28,171 nt of DNA from Polysphondylium violaceum (taxonomy: Eukaryota; Evosea; Eumycetozoa; Dictyosteliales; Dictyosteliaceae): positions 1-28,171 of the forward strand of contig AJWJ01000296.1 of assembly GCA_000277445.1 (NCBI GenBank). Direction: 5' to 3'. The position numbers were made by a program, and so were the translations under genes. This document shows positions 1 through 10,114 of the stretch, piece by piece (the stretch's first letter is position 1; each line of letters begins with the position of its first letter). The notes under the pieces are model-generated. The model made no database searches. It was not told the DNA's origin and saw only the letters and a program-made list of their open reading frames with translations.

Positions 1-159
1 TAAAAAAAATTTACGTCCAACAAAACCCTAATTTGCTGAGAAAAAAATCTTCACTCTTACAAAAACAAGTGAAGGGTGCACAGAGAATATGAGGTGTTAT
101 GTATTTGTATAAATATAATATTGCCAGTCTACGATTACGACTCTCGACTATTTATTTAT

Positions 160-1753
160 TCAATAATTCTTTTTAATATCATTGATATCAATATTGTCGA
201 TATCATTTAATAAAGCTTCGTAATCAATGTTTTCGTCTAACAGTAATTGATCAAAGTCGTTGTCGGTGTCAGAGTTTTTGTTGTTGTTCTTTTTACTGTT
301 GTTGTTGTTGTTGTTGATGAGGGTTGTATCGATGATTGCTCTGTTTTGCTTTATGATTTCTTTTTGATGAGCTCTTTCGAGTTGACTCTCTTTGACGTAA
401 TCAATTTGGTCTTGGTATTTGTCTAATAGGTGTTGATAGTGTTCTTCCTGAGTGACCTTTTCGTCATCAAAGAGTTGATCGTACTCATCTTGGTCGTCTT
501 CTTGTGACTGTTTGAGGAGTGTTGACATGTGTTGGGTGGCCTTTTGTTTGTCTTTGGGCACGAGCTGGGCCATTTCGTCGGGCTCGTTGTCAATCTCGGC
601 CAGGGCCTGGGCCAACTCGAGGTCCTTTTGTTTCTTTTTCTCTTGTTTTTCAATCTCTTTTTCCCTCAGTTTGGTCTTTATCTTTTTCATACGGTTCTGG
701 AGATCGACAATCTCTTGTTCCTGCTTTTGGTCCTTTCTCAGCGACTTCCCTTGGTTCTTAAACTCGAGTAGATCTATATTTTTTTTCTTACCCTCCCAGG
801 CGGTGAACCTGTTGGCAATCTTGACAAAGTCCTCTATTGTTACATTCTGTGGTCTGAGATTGACATTGATGCCCTCCAACAAATCCTTTTCGGCGTTGGG
901 GCCTAAAATCCTATAAGTGGTAGCTTGAGTTAGGATAAGGTGGTGTATTGATGGATGTCCTATCGACTACTTACTTTATACCGTTGGACAAGACCTTTCG
1001 CTTTTGTGTAAATATCTCTCTGCACACGTACTCAAAGTACTCGGGCGACTGAACGTCACCGATGGGCTTGATGCGGGGCTCGAGGGCAATGACGCTGGCG
1101 TCGACTTTGGGGGCGGGGACAAACACCTTTCTGGGGACTTCGTATATAATCTTGGGCTGATAGAGCTGCTGCACCATGACTGAAAGACGGGTGTAGTCGT
1201 GTGTTCCAATGGGCGCGGCAATACGATCCGACAGCTCTTTTTGAAACATGAGATACAATGGCACCCGACCAAATTGATACAGACCCTCTTGTGGTTGAAT
1301 CTGACGCAACCACTTTAACATCAAATGTGTACCAACGTTGAATGGAAGATTACCAATCAACTTGACCTTGGACTGCTGCGGCCAGGCTGTTTTCTCTGCG
1401 CGGTAATCGGAGAGAATCTGTGCTTCGTCCACATCCATCATGTTGGCCATGACAATGGACAGACGCCCTTCACTAGCCTCCTCTAGCATCTTGAGTGCGG
1501 GATAAAAACGTGGATCCATTTCCACAGCAATAACCTTCTTTGCACCCGCTGCCAAGATACTACGTGTCAGACCACCAGGGCCTGCGCCAACTTCGATCAC
1601 TGTACAGTCTTTAAATCCGCCTGCAAGCTTACATATCTTGCTAGTTATATTTAAATCCAATAAAAAGTTTTGAGACAACTGTTGTTTAGCACTTAATCCA
1701 TAGAGTCTGATCAACTCTTGAATCTTTGGCATAGGTGGTAATCCTTTACTCAT
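160..1753 (-). CDS. tfb1m: Mitochondrial rRNA adenine dimethyltransferase / TFB1M-type protein with long C-terminal extension
   Basis: Two exons, 1753-975 and 910-160, with a 64-nt intron (GTAAGT donor, TATAG acceptor). The join gives 509 residues and reads SNGIK-ILGPNAEKDLLEG across the splice. The protein belongs to the KsgA/Dim1 family, which dimethylates two adjacent adenines near the 3' end of small-subunit rRNA using S-adenosylmethionine; the mitochondrial member is TFB1M. Visible motifs are QNFLLD (about 29-33), the SAM loop EVGAGPGGLT (54-63), the acidic EMD (78-80), the catalytic NLPF (135-138) and VPAPKVDASV near 215. After the usual C-terminal helical part (LRPQNVTIEDFVKIANRF), residues from about 310 on form a Lys/Glu-rich coiled coil, an acidic stretch and an Asn run. 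This makes it about 160 residues longer than human TFB1M. No clear presequence is visible; mitochondrial location is inferred from family similarity. It is divergent from the reductase gene at 2177. Confidence 0.88.
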
Positions 1754-2176
1754 TCTTTTTACTTTATCTATTATATCTATATATCTATAGATCGATCAAT
1801 ATTGAATATCTATATCTTTATATATCTCTCCTGTGCATATGAAGGATCCTCTTACTATTTTTGCTTTAATTGCCATTTTTTCGTTTTTTTTTTTAAATTT
1901 TACAAAATCAATCGTTTTTATTTTTTTTTTCTATTTAATTTAATTTATTTGCTTTTGCGAGGATAAGCCCATTTGCGCGAATTTATCATTAAATTCTTTG
2001 AAATTGCTTATTAATGATCATGAATGAGCCAGGTATTGAATATATGATTTTTCAAAAAAAGTTTTTGTAGAACATAATTAGTGTGTGGAATGGGGTTATA
2101 AATGGGGTGGTCAATAGAAAAAATATTTTTCATTGTCAGTTATCATAGATACATTGATTGTAATAGTAATAATAAT
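1754..2176. promoter_or_regulatory. Divergent intergenic region shared by the TFB1M-like and ketoacyl reductase genes
   Basis: AT-rich gap with long T runs near 1880-1930 and TATA-like stretches on both sides (tatatctatatatct near 1770-1785; ttataaat near 2096). It must hold the promoters of both divergent genes. No specific factor site is recognised. The right edge depends on which ATG starts the reductase (2102 or 2177). Confidence 0.5.
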
Positions 2177-3166
2177 ATGATATTAAATTACTTATTCTAT
2201 AGTGTTGGCATATATGTCACCTTTCATACTTTGTTTAAAATATCTTGTTTCTTTTATACCTTTTTTGTTCGACCTCCGATTGATCTCAAGAAAAGGGGTG
2301 AATGGGCTGTTGTCACTGGTGCTACTGATGGTATAGGGAAAGCGTTTTGTCACGAATTTGCCGAGAAAGGCTTAAACGTGTGCTTGATCAGTCGATCTCG
2401 AGATAAACTTCAAACGGAAGCCAAACAAATTGGTACGTAAGAGTAAGATTTTTTTTAATTGGATTTATAATAATAACAAATACAATTAGAATTACAATAT
2501 AAGGTTAAGACTAGAGTAGTTGCAATTGATTTCAATACAGATGATAGTGGAAGATTACAAAAAGTTGTTGACCAAGTGAGTGATTTGGATATTGGTGTTT
2601 TGGTTAATAATGTTGGAGTGTGTTACGAGTACTCTAAATATTTGGATGAAGTATCTGTTGGTGAGATAGAGGCTTTGATCAATGTAAATATGCGTGCCAC
2701 TACTTTGTTGACTAAACTTGTTATCCCACTCATGACTGAAAAGAAAAAGAGTAATCCAAATGCACTTGACCGTATCATTGTCAATATTGGCTCAGTATCG
2801 TCAGTTTGTCCTTGTCCTCTTTTATCCGTCTATGCCGCAAGCAAAGCATATGTTAAAACCCTTACCTTTGGTTTACACTATGAGTATGCAAATTCCGGTT
2901 TATTTATTCAATGCATACAACCAGCACTGGTGTGTAGCAATATGAGTAATATTAAAGTACCAAATATCCTCACTCCATCGGCTAAAAACTATGCCAAATC
3001 CGCCATCAAAACCATTGGTCTTGATAGATTGACCACAGGGTATTGGAGCCATCAATTAGAAGTCGCTGCGACCAATCTCTTTACCGATTCCTTTTTGGCC
3101 AAAATGGTGTTGCGTAATAACTCTCAACTTCGAGATCAAGGTATAGCCAAATCAAAGAGCTCTTAA
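2177..3166 (+). CDS. Very-long-chain 3-oxoacyl-CoA reductase (HSD17B12/KAR type SDR)
   Basis: Two exons, 2177-2432 and 2490-3166, with a 57-nt intron (donor GTACGTAAG, acceptor ATTAG). The product is 310 residues, against 312 for human HSD17B12. This short-chain dehydrogenase subfamily performs the first reduction of the ER fatty-acid elongation cycle with NADPH and is also called steroid dehydrogenase-like. Visible features are an N-terminal hydrophobic anchor (about 4-30), the cofactor motif TGATDGIG (48-54), NNVG in place of NNAG (125-128), and catalytic Ser187, Tyr200 and Lys204 (YAASK) with the family's 13-residue Ser-Tyr spacing. An in-frame ATG at 2102 would add 25 residues; I prefer 2177 because the protein then begins like its homologues. 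An AATAAA follows the stop at 3170. Residues around the SDR core look intact, so activity is expected. Confidence 0.85.
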
Positions 3167-3269
3167 TATAATAAAATTTCCTCTCTTTAAATTAATCTTA
3201 TTTTACAATCATGAAAAGTTAATATTTTATTATTAAACAATTTAGGTATTCTACAATCTTGGGCACACA

Positions 3270-3494
3270 TTAAATGAAAGCAGTTCTAGTTGGACCGCCA
3301 CTACTGCTTCTTGTTGGTGACTTGGTGTTACTTGGGGTTGAAACATTACAGTAAACTCCAAAGCTTATCTCTAAAAATAAATTTAAAAAGATAATTAGTT
3401 TAAAAACAATGAATTAAATTAATAAAAATAAATATTTTGGTAATTATTGGTTGATCTTACTTGGCTTAGAAGGACCTTGTATCTTACGAATCAT
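3270..3494 (-). CDS. Small two-exon gene, 44-residue Ser/Thr/Pro-rich peptide of unknown function
   Basis: Exon 1 (3494-3461) starts at an ATG preceded by AATACA and ends AAGCCA-A before GTAAGATC. Exon 2 (3370-3270) follows an ATTTTTAG acceptor. The 90-nt intron is strongly AT-rich while both exons are clearly richer in G and C. The join is in frame and gives 44 residues: a basic start (MIRKIQGPSKPK), a hydrophobic patch with one Cys (ISFGVYCNV), then a Ser/Thr/Pro tail ending TRTAFI. There is no signal peptide or membrane segment and no family I recognise. It converges on the reductase gene about 100 bp away. The alternative is 3' untranslated sequence of a neighbour. The base-composition contrast and good splice signals favour a real gene. 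Confidence 0.5.
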
Positions 3495-3891
3495 TGTATT
3501 TAATTTTAATTATAGTATGTTGTGAATAAAAAATAAAACAAACTAGAAAGTATCCCCTATAAAAATAAAAAATTTTAAAAAATTTCACTGGGGAATCTTT
3601 GCACAAGATATTTAAAAAATCTAAAAACTTATATGAATTGTGATCTCAATTTGTAAAAAATCTATCAATCATGATTGGGGCTTTTTTTTTTACCTAATCA
3701 ATAGATAAAAAAATTATGACAAAATCTTAAGTATTCATTGAAAAATAAATATTAAATTTAAACATTTTATTTAAAATTAATAATAAACAACATCATTGAT
3801 AGGGATTGATCAAACAAAATAATAACTAAGTTTTAGTTTTTATGATTGTTAAAAATAATAATAATAAAAAAGGTAGTACTAATTTGAATAA
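3495..3891. other. Intergenic gap with no gene
   Basis: Very AT-rich sequence between the 44-residue gene (its promoter side) and the 3' end of the hydrolase gene. The only structure seen is an imperfect inverted repeat at about 3551-3594, where tatcccc and ggggaat flank A/T-only sequence. No coding exon or RNA gene was recognised. Confidence 0.5.
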
Positions 3892-6402
3892 TTAAACTAC
3901 AACAACTGAAGAAGGTAGAATTGAAAATCTATACACATCACCAACGCATTTTAATCTTGTAGTTCTTTCAGAGGCTCTCTTTCCAGTGACAATTAAATCA
4001 TTTAAATCATCAACCATGAGTCTATTGATATTGAAAAAGGAATGATGTCTTTCAGACATATTACTATCCAAATCACCGGTATCGATGATATCCAAATCCA
4101 AGAAACCGCCATCTTCATCTTCGTTTGGAATTGGATGGATATTGTTTCCTAGATTTTGTTTTTGAGTGATTCTAAATGCCATTTTAATGGCAACGTCTCT
4201 GTGATCTGCATACACGGTAATACGTGGACAATAGCTTGTGAGCTCGCCATAATCATTCTTGAATGTATTAATTTCGTAATCTGGATTCAAGAATATCAAA
4301 TTTGTCAAATTGATTTTAATCTTGTTGTTATTCGATCTATGTTGAGGATGCTGACCATCATTGATTGGTACGGATGAATGCTTTTGCATACCATTGTTGT
4401 TGCCATCTTTTGCCAAACTGGAGATATTATTAAAACTATGGTTTGGACTCATAACTGATCTCCTCTTGTTGAAAACTTTTTTAATCTTTGAAAATGATCT
4501 GAGAAGGAAACGTGTACCCATTGAGTGACACATGATGTGTAGATTTCTAATGCCTGCATTTGCCAAACTTTGAATAAACTTTTGTAAATCTCTATGATTA
4601 TCATTATCTGATGCAACCGAATGAGCACACCAATAGAGTAGAGGAGAAGTGGATGAAGGCCAATTGAATACAAATGGTTTAATATAGCTAGGGAAATGAC
4701 CCAATGCCAAAAATTGTGCAAATCTCTTGAGTGCATCCTTTAAATCATGATCATAACCATGAATGAATAAAATACCCTCATTTGATTCACTTGATATCCA
4801 ATTTTGATCCATTATTAATCTAGGTGTATTTTTAACTGCATCTTTACCCATTTCAATTGTTACTTTTTTATTTTTCTATAATAATAACATTATTGAGTTA
4901 GTATATGTATTATGAGTATTATTTACAACAACTACCACTTCTACGACAACTTACACTGTTATGTAAAGTTTTATAACCAGATATTGCCAATGTATCTAAT
5001 CTTCTATCGAGTGAAACTACTACAGATGTTAATTGTTTGTCATCATCAATATGTCTATAGGCCTTCTTTTCCAAAACATTTTTAATACATATACAATTGT
5101 TTTGACTACATCTACAGAGATCAGGACCTTGAATCATACTAACTTTTGGATAACCTTTCATAAAATTACCAGATACACAACATTCAATCGAAGCGACACC
5201 AGTGTTGAGTGGAATTCTATCCAACCAACTCTTTCCACCACCATTGGTACCATATATAATACGAAGATTGACCAAAAGACTACGTGTGTCATTCTCTATC
5301 GATTCGAATGGACCCAACGGTATACCGTATTCCCAGATACCGGTGAGTAGCTCGCCTTGAAAACTCGTGTCCATCCAGGTACCAATACCATGGGGACGGC
5401 CATCCAAGAGTGGACCCTCATAAATACATGTGGTTGGCTTGTGGAATAGAGATTTCTGCTTAATGGTAAATCTGTTACTCTCACCCTTGACCCAATGATC
5501 TTTGTCTACATTTAATGTAATACCACCAGTGATGGAAAACATACATCTCATCAAATAGGGATAGACAAAGAAACAAATGATTGAAAACACCAATATACCA
5601 CTACCCAAACTAACCAAAGGAATGTAATATTGTTTTTCATAATAAAGATTAAATATAAAGAATAAATATAATATTGAATATCCTTCCAAGAATATAATTC
5701 TAACTATCATTGCAAATCTAGGTGCTGTGATACCCAATATAAATGATACCACACCCATTAATATAAATTCCAATATATATCCCTAAATTTTCATATTAAT
5801 TAATATCATATATCTGAATTTATATTATAGATCAAAGATTTATATCTATATCTATATCTAAATATATCTATATCTAGATATATATCTGTACACATACATT
5901 TGTACGTCGAAAATGATAGATTTGTAAAAATAAATAAACTCCAAATGCAGTGATAAAAAATAAAAACCATAAGAAAGAGAAACCTCTTTTTTCGTTTGTA
6001 AATGTTCCTCTTTGTATTCTAGACCATTGTCTTTTTTTCATTAACCAATATGTACTATGGTTGATTGATTATGACGATGATGATTGATTAGTATATCTTT
6101 AATAATGATGTTGATCAGTATACATACAATTCCAATTCAATACCTCTATCAATGGTTTCCAACGATTCACCTAAAGGATTTGCTTCTTCAATGTTTATAG
6201 ATGACGATGACGATGATGAAGGAGGCTCATCGATTTCTCTTTGAATATCCTCAACAATACTCACCATAGACAATGATGGTGATAATACTGCATTGCTATA
6301 TTTGATTGATACAATACATATTAGTTTAATTTGCATAGACCTTTACAAAGTAACCAATACCTACTTTGGATGAAGTAAATGAGTTTTTTCATTTATATCC
6401 AT
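3892..6402 (-). CDS. Multi-pass membrane protein with MORN-like repeats and a DUF900-type alpha/beta hydrolase domain
   Basis: Five exons: 6402-6365, 6295-6128, 6054-5898, 5782-4955 and 4875-3892. All introns are GT-AG (69, 73, 115 and 79 nt); the last contains ACTAAC, a likely branch site. The joins are in frame and give 724 residues. The order is: acidic/Ser-rich N terminus (13-68); hydrophobic segment 94-115; three more at about 126-142, 146-168 and 174-195; two MORN-like units (YEG..DGRPHGIG..., about 241-280); then an alpha/beta hydrolase (about 430-680). The hydrolase has LFIHGYD at its start, nucleophile Ser515 in CHSMG, a candidate Asp at 621 or 624 (YADHRD) and a candidate His675 (RHHSFF), matching the COG4782/DUF900 pattern. 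The substrate is unknown; a membrane-anchored lipase or esterase is plausible. The first exon codes for only 12 full residues and is the least certain. Confidence 0.75.
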
Positions 6403-6845
6403 ATTTTAATATTTATATATTTGGTATAATACAACAACAAAAGGATAACAACCAAATGATGATTGACACTATTACCCTAGTTAGAGTTTGTAGTGTTCTC
6501 TATTAAATCGGTATGTTGTCTAGTTTAGTCAAACACCACACACACCACTATTGTCGATCAAAAAGGTGTAAGGGTTGGTCTATATCCTGTAAAAATCTAT
6601 CTTTGTACTTTTGCCATATAAAACAAAAAAATATGGCGAGAAGAAAAAATTAAAAAAATGTAAAAAAAATAAAAAAAATAAAAAAAAAGTTTTTGCTTGT
6701 GGAAAGGAAATTTACTCCTAAAACAGTCTTTAGTTTCAAAGAGATGCATTCATTTTTTCAATGTTGATCACTTGATGATTGAAGAAGAGCAAAGGGGGAG
6801 GATCAGATCGAAAATAAAATATATACAAGTTTTTATTGCTTATTA
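6403..6845. other. Intergenic gap, promoter of the hydrolase gene
   Basis: Lies between the start of the hydrolase gene and the stop of the acidic protein gene, both on the minus strand. It contains A runs around 6640-6690. A ccatataaaa element at 6612-6621 resembles a TATA or SRF-type box, but this is not verified. No coding potential or RNA fold was noted. Confidence 0.45.
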
Positions 6846-8636
6846 CTATTGATAATAATGAGAGTAATCATTTAAATCTGATAGATTTCTTATGGACCAT
6901 AGTTGCTCTTTAAAGTAACTTAGATGTAAATGTCGATTGTAGAGTATTTTGATCACCTTGTTGTATCCTTTGACAGGTTCCAACGCCATTACCAAATGAT
7001 CGTTGATATATGTTAGTTTTTCATTTGAAATCTCTGTATAAAATAATTGCATGATTGGTAAAACACTATTGGTATAATACTAGTAGTATTTATTATGTTG
7101 GTTAGTTTGGGACATATTATCTGTGATCATAGTGAGTAATGTACTTACTTTAAAGGTCGGTGAATCGTTATTTCTATAATAATGCTCGAGAATATCCAAA
7201 GTTAATTTCAAAGGTATCAGGTTTTTAGTCGACAATCTTTTACATTCAATCAATTTCTAAAAAAAGAGTTAGTCGTATATCTTGATCTTGATGATAAATA
7301 AATAAATACATACTTTTGCTTCTCTTAAACCAATTAAACTATTTATAAAATGAGTTAATCTTGTACAATTATCGGCGGAAAAGGAATCGTAATCATTATT
7401 TGCCATCATTATATAATAACCTAAAAGCTGAGCTAAAAATTTTGGACCAGTTTCAACTCTAAACAGTTTGGCTTTAAACAATTTGTTATAGATTGACCAT
7501 CCTGCATATCCATACTTTTCTGTGATTGGATGGTACACTATAATTTCAATTTCACTGGGCGGAATTGGTCCTATTTCTTGTTGATCATATATTTCGTTTA
7601 TATAGTCAACAATATTTTCATTAAATATATCACGTTGATGATCTTGATCTTCTTCTTCTTCTTCCTCTTGGTCATAAAGATAATCATCGTTTTCTTCTAG
7701 TTGTATTTCTTGATCTTGATCTTCTTCGCCTTCTTCTTCTTCTTCCTCTTGGTCATAAAGATAATCATCGTTTTCTTCCTCATCTTCTTCATCTTCTTGA
7801 CCATACATTTGATCCTCTTCCTCTTCTTGATCATACATTTCATCTTCATTATTATCATATCCTTCAACATCTACATCGATATCTTCTTGATCTTGATCAC
7901 TATCATGGTGGTGATAACGATAGCCATTATTGATGAAAAATTGATTTCTACGAAATAATTCAATGAGTTCAGAATTATTATTATTTATACTATTACTATT
8001 ACTATTATTATTAAAATTATAATTTCCATCAACGTGTTCATCACCATCATCCTCAATTACCAAATTTCGACCAGTCTCCCGATCATATCTAAACCTCGAT
8101 GGGTTTCGATATATTACTCGTTGCTCTTGTATTTCATACTCTATTTGTTGATTATAATAATCATCATCTTCCTCTTCTTGTTCTTCTTGTATATTTGTCC
8201 CTGGTTGTACTCCAACTATGTCATCTAATATTGCACGCTCAAATTGATTCAAGTCATGATTCTCTTCATCTGCTTCTATTGGTCTTTCCATTTCATCCTC
8301 GAATATTAAATGGATGTGAGTAGTATCATCAATTCTAGGTCCTATAGCGCTTTCTAAAACTCTTTCTCTAGCTCTTTGTCTTTCCATGAGTGCTCCAATA
8401 CTATCAAAACTATCACTATTAATAATATTACGACCACCTTGAGGCACAAACGGAACCACTCTATTTGTATTATAATTATAAATAAAATCATCAATACCAT
8501 CTAAAATGTAGGCTTGATGCTCATCATCGCGTATCTCTTGTTGAGGTGACTGTTGTTGTTGCTGTTGTTGTTGCTGTTGGTCATCATCTTTATCATCAAC
8601 ATGATTTATATTATGATTGTTGATATTATTAAACAT
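6846..8636 (-). CDS. Acidic low-complexity protein with a conserved-looking C-terminal domain, function unknown
   Basis: Three exons: 8636-7314, 7256-7149 and 7079-6846. The introns are 57 nt (GTATGT...TTTAG) and 69 nt (GTAAGT...ACTAG), both phase 0. The product is 554 residues and starts in the favourable context AAAAATG. Residues 1-30 are Asn/Gln-rich with a Gln run; about 160-350 are extremely acidic (Asp/Glu with repeated DDYLYDQ), expanded by an 81-bp-period duplication. The last roughly 200 residues are ordinary globular sequence, including EIIVYHPITEKYGYAGWS, NCTRLTHFINSLIGLREAKK and YYTNSVLPIMQLFYTEIS. I do not recognise this domain. It resembles helical-repeat regions of large eukaryotic proteins, but I cannot name a family. 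The joined exons read smoothly, which supports the gene model. Confidence 0.7.
7649..7778. repeat. Exact 49-bp direct repeat (81-bp period) inside the acidic protein gene
   Basis: Positions 7649-7697 and 7730-7778 are identical over 49 bp. The period is 81 bp, or 27 codons, so the frame is kept. Each copy encodes the same NDDYLYDQ followed by a Glu run. A more diverged unit lies next to it (MYDQEEEEDQ). The identity points to a recent duplication. Confidence 0.85.
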
Positions 8637-9009
8637 TTTTTATATACAAAAAGAGAGATACTAAGTGAAACAAACTATACATATACATATACTAAATCAA
8701 ACAAACAAATTCGTGACGATTTAAAAATATCTATATCTAGATATATGTATGAATTAAATAAAATAAAAACAAATAGGAAATTAAAAATACAAATACAAAT
8801 ACAAATAAAACAAACTATACATATAACAAACTATATACAAATAATAAAATCTAAAATTTGAAACAAAAGAAAAGAAAATATTAATAAAATTCAAAAAAAT
8901 AAAAATTAAATTCACACACCACAGATTGAAATTATTGGGGGAGTGTTTGTGTGGGCCAAGAATAAAATTTTGCAAAATTTTAGTCAAACTTATTGTTGTT
9001 TGCATTGCA
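8637..9009. promoter_or_regulatory. Divergent promoter region between the acidic protein and GUCD1-like genes
   Basis: AT-rich gap between two divergent start codons. An exact 18-bp direct repeat (AAACAAACTATACATATA) occurs at 8668-8685 and 8808-8825, 140 bp apart. Between them lie reiterated ACAAAT units (8789-8806). These could be factor sites or slippage products. An upstream in-frame extension of the GUCD1 frame reaches back to about 8926 but has no ATG. Confidence 0.45.
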
Positions 9010-9900
9010 ATGTTTATCATCAATGATATACCTCATTTCAAACAAAATTTAGATTGGGAGTGTGGTCTCACTTGCCTCAAATCAATTATCATGTATGTGT
9101 GTTGGGGTGTGTGGGAACCTTTTTTATTCATATCATTTTATCATATTAACCCACACACACTCACACATGTTATAAATAGATGGTCTAATTCAAGTAAAGG
9201 GGAGGCCAATAATAGCAACAACGGAAATGATATCGACGATACAGAGTTATCGGGTATGCTTAATACACAGAGTATATGGTCCATCGATCTGTCGCATGTG
9301 TTGAAATGCTATGACATCAAACACACGTTTGTCACAAACTCACCTTTTGCCAGAGACTCTCATGCACAGCTATCATTTTACAAAGATGACTGGGATGAGG
9401 ATTCAGCAAGGGTGGAGAATCTTTTCAGAGAGACAATGATGAATAATCCAGACAATCTGTCAATCATCTCTTCACCACTCCCCATCACAGCCATTATCGA
9501 ACATCTTAGATCACTACAGCCCATCATACTGTTGGTAGACTCTTGTTGTCTCTGTTGTTCATCTTGTGTAAAACCATCAAGATCCACTTTTCATTACCAA
9601 TCAACGAATACCACTACAAATGATAATGACGATAGTATTTTTATGGGTCATTTTATCATCCTGATAGGATTTGATGATATTTTGGATCAAATCATATACA
9701 TTGATCCATCCTCCAATAATGGTAAGTGTATATCTATATATCTAAGATATAAATCTAAATCCATATATTCTATACTAATTACAACACACTCATTAGATCG
9801 ATGTGTTATGGATGTAAAGGATATAGATAGAGCAAGGCTAAAGCCCGGAACAGATATGGATACTATCTTTATCTATAAAAATGATCACCAACAAGACTGA
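9010..9900 (+). CDS. gucd1: GUCD1-family protein (C39-like papain fold; 'guanylyl cyclase domain-containing 1')
   Basis: Modelled as three exons: 9010-9092, 9180-9721 and 9797-9900. The product is 242 residues, against about 240 for human GUCD1. The introns are 87 nt (GTATGT...AATAG) and 75 nt (GTAAGT...TTAG). Both are multiples of three and lack in-frame stops, so an unspliced reading is also open. The spliced version matches the family better at both joins (CGLTCLKS-II-IWSN and YIDPSSND-RCVMD). The family signatures SIWSIDL, PITAIIEHL, MGHFIILIGF and GTDMDTIFIY are all present. The fold is related to C39-like cysteine peptidases; Cys18 (DWECGL), His185 (MGHF) and Asp203 (YIDP) occupy the expected catalytic positions. 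Guanylyl cyclase activity is a historical label that the sequence itself does not support. The start was chosen at the first ATG before the domain. Confidence 0.82.
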   Translation: MFIINDIPHFKQNLDWECGLTCLKSIIMYVCWGVWEPFLFISFYHINPHTLTHVINRWSNSSKGEANNSNNGNDIDDTELSGMLNTQSIWSIDLSHVLKCYDIKHTFVTNSPFARDSHAQLSFYKDDWDEDSARVENLFRETMMNNPDNLSIISSPLPITAIIEHLRSLQPIILLVDSCCLCCSSCVKPSRSTFHYQSTNTTTNDNDDSIFMGHFIILIGFDDILDQIIYIDPSSNNGKCISIYLRYKSKSIYSILITTHSLDRCVMDVKDIDRARLKPGTDMDTIFIYKNDHQQD

Positions 9901-9999
9901 CATTAGATATTTTTGGGGCGAAAAAAAAAATCTTGTCAGGGCCTTTTATCGGTGTCAGTCTGTATTAGTAGAGAAATAGTGTTTGTCAGTGTCAGTCCA

Positions 10000-10092
10000 A
10001 TGTCGGAATTTGTGTCTCCAAAGGGTATAGAAGGATGTGTTTCAATGATTGTTTATAATTATTATCGCCTCCAGTCAAATCAAAGCCTCTAA
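10000..10092 (+). other. Candidate upstream ORF (30 codons) before the mitochondrial membrane protein gene
   Basis: An ATG at 10000 opens a 30-codon frame that stops at 10092, 23 bp before the proposed start at 10115. It could be a translated uORF in the leader. Two copies of GTGTCAGTC (9952-9960 and 9989-9997) lie just upstream. No transcript evidence is available here. Confidence 0.25.
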
Positions 10093-10114
10093 GCCTCTGC
10101 TGTCTATTTCCAGA

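Noticed and set aside
512-916. Plus-strand open frames over the TFB1M-like gene, and similar opposite-strand frames over the reductase, pyd3 and kinase genes
   Set aside because: They overlap well-supported conserved genes, have skewed composition and no family resemblance; they mirror the real coding strand.
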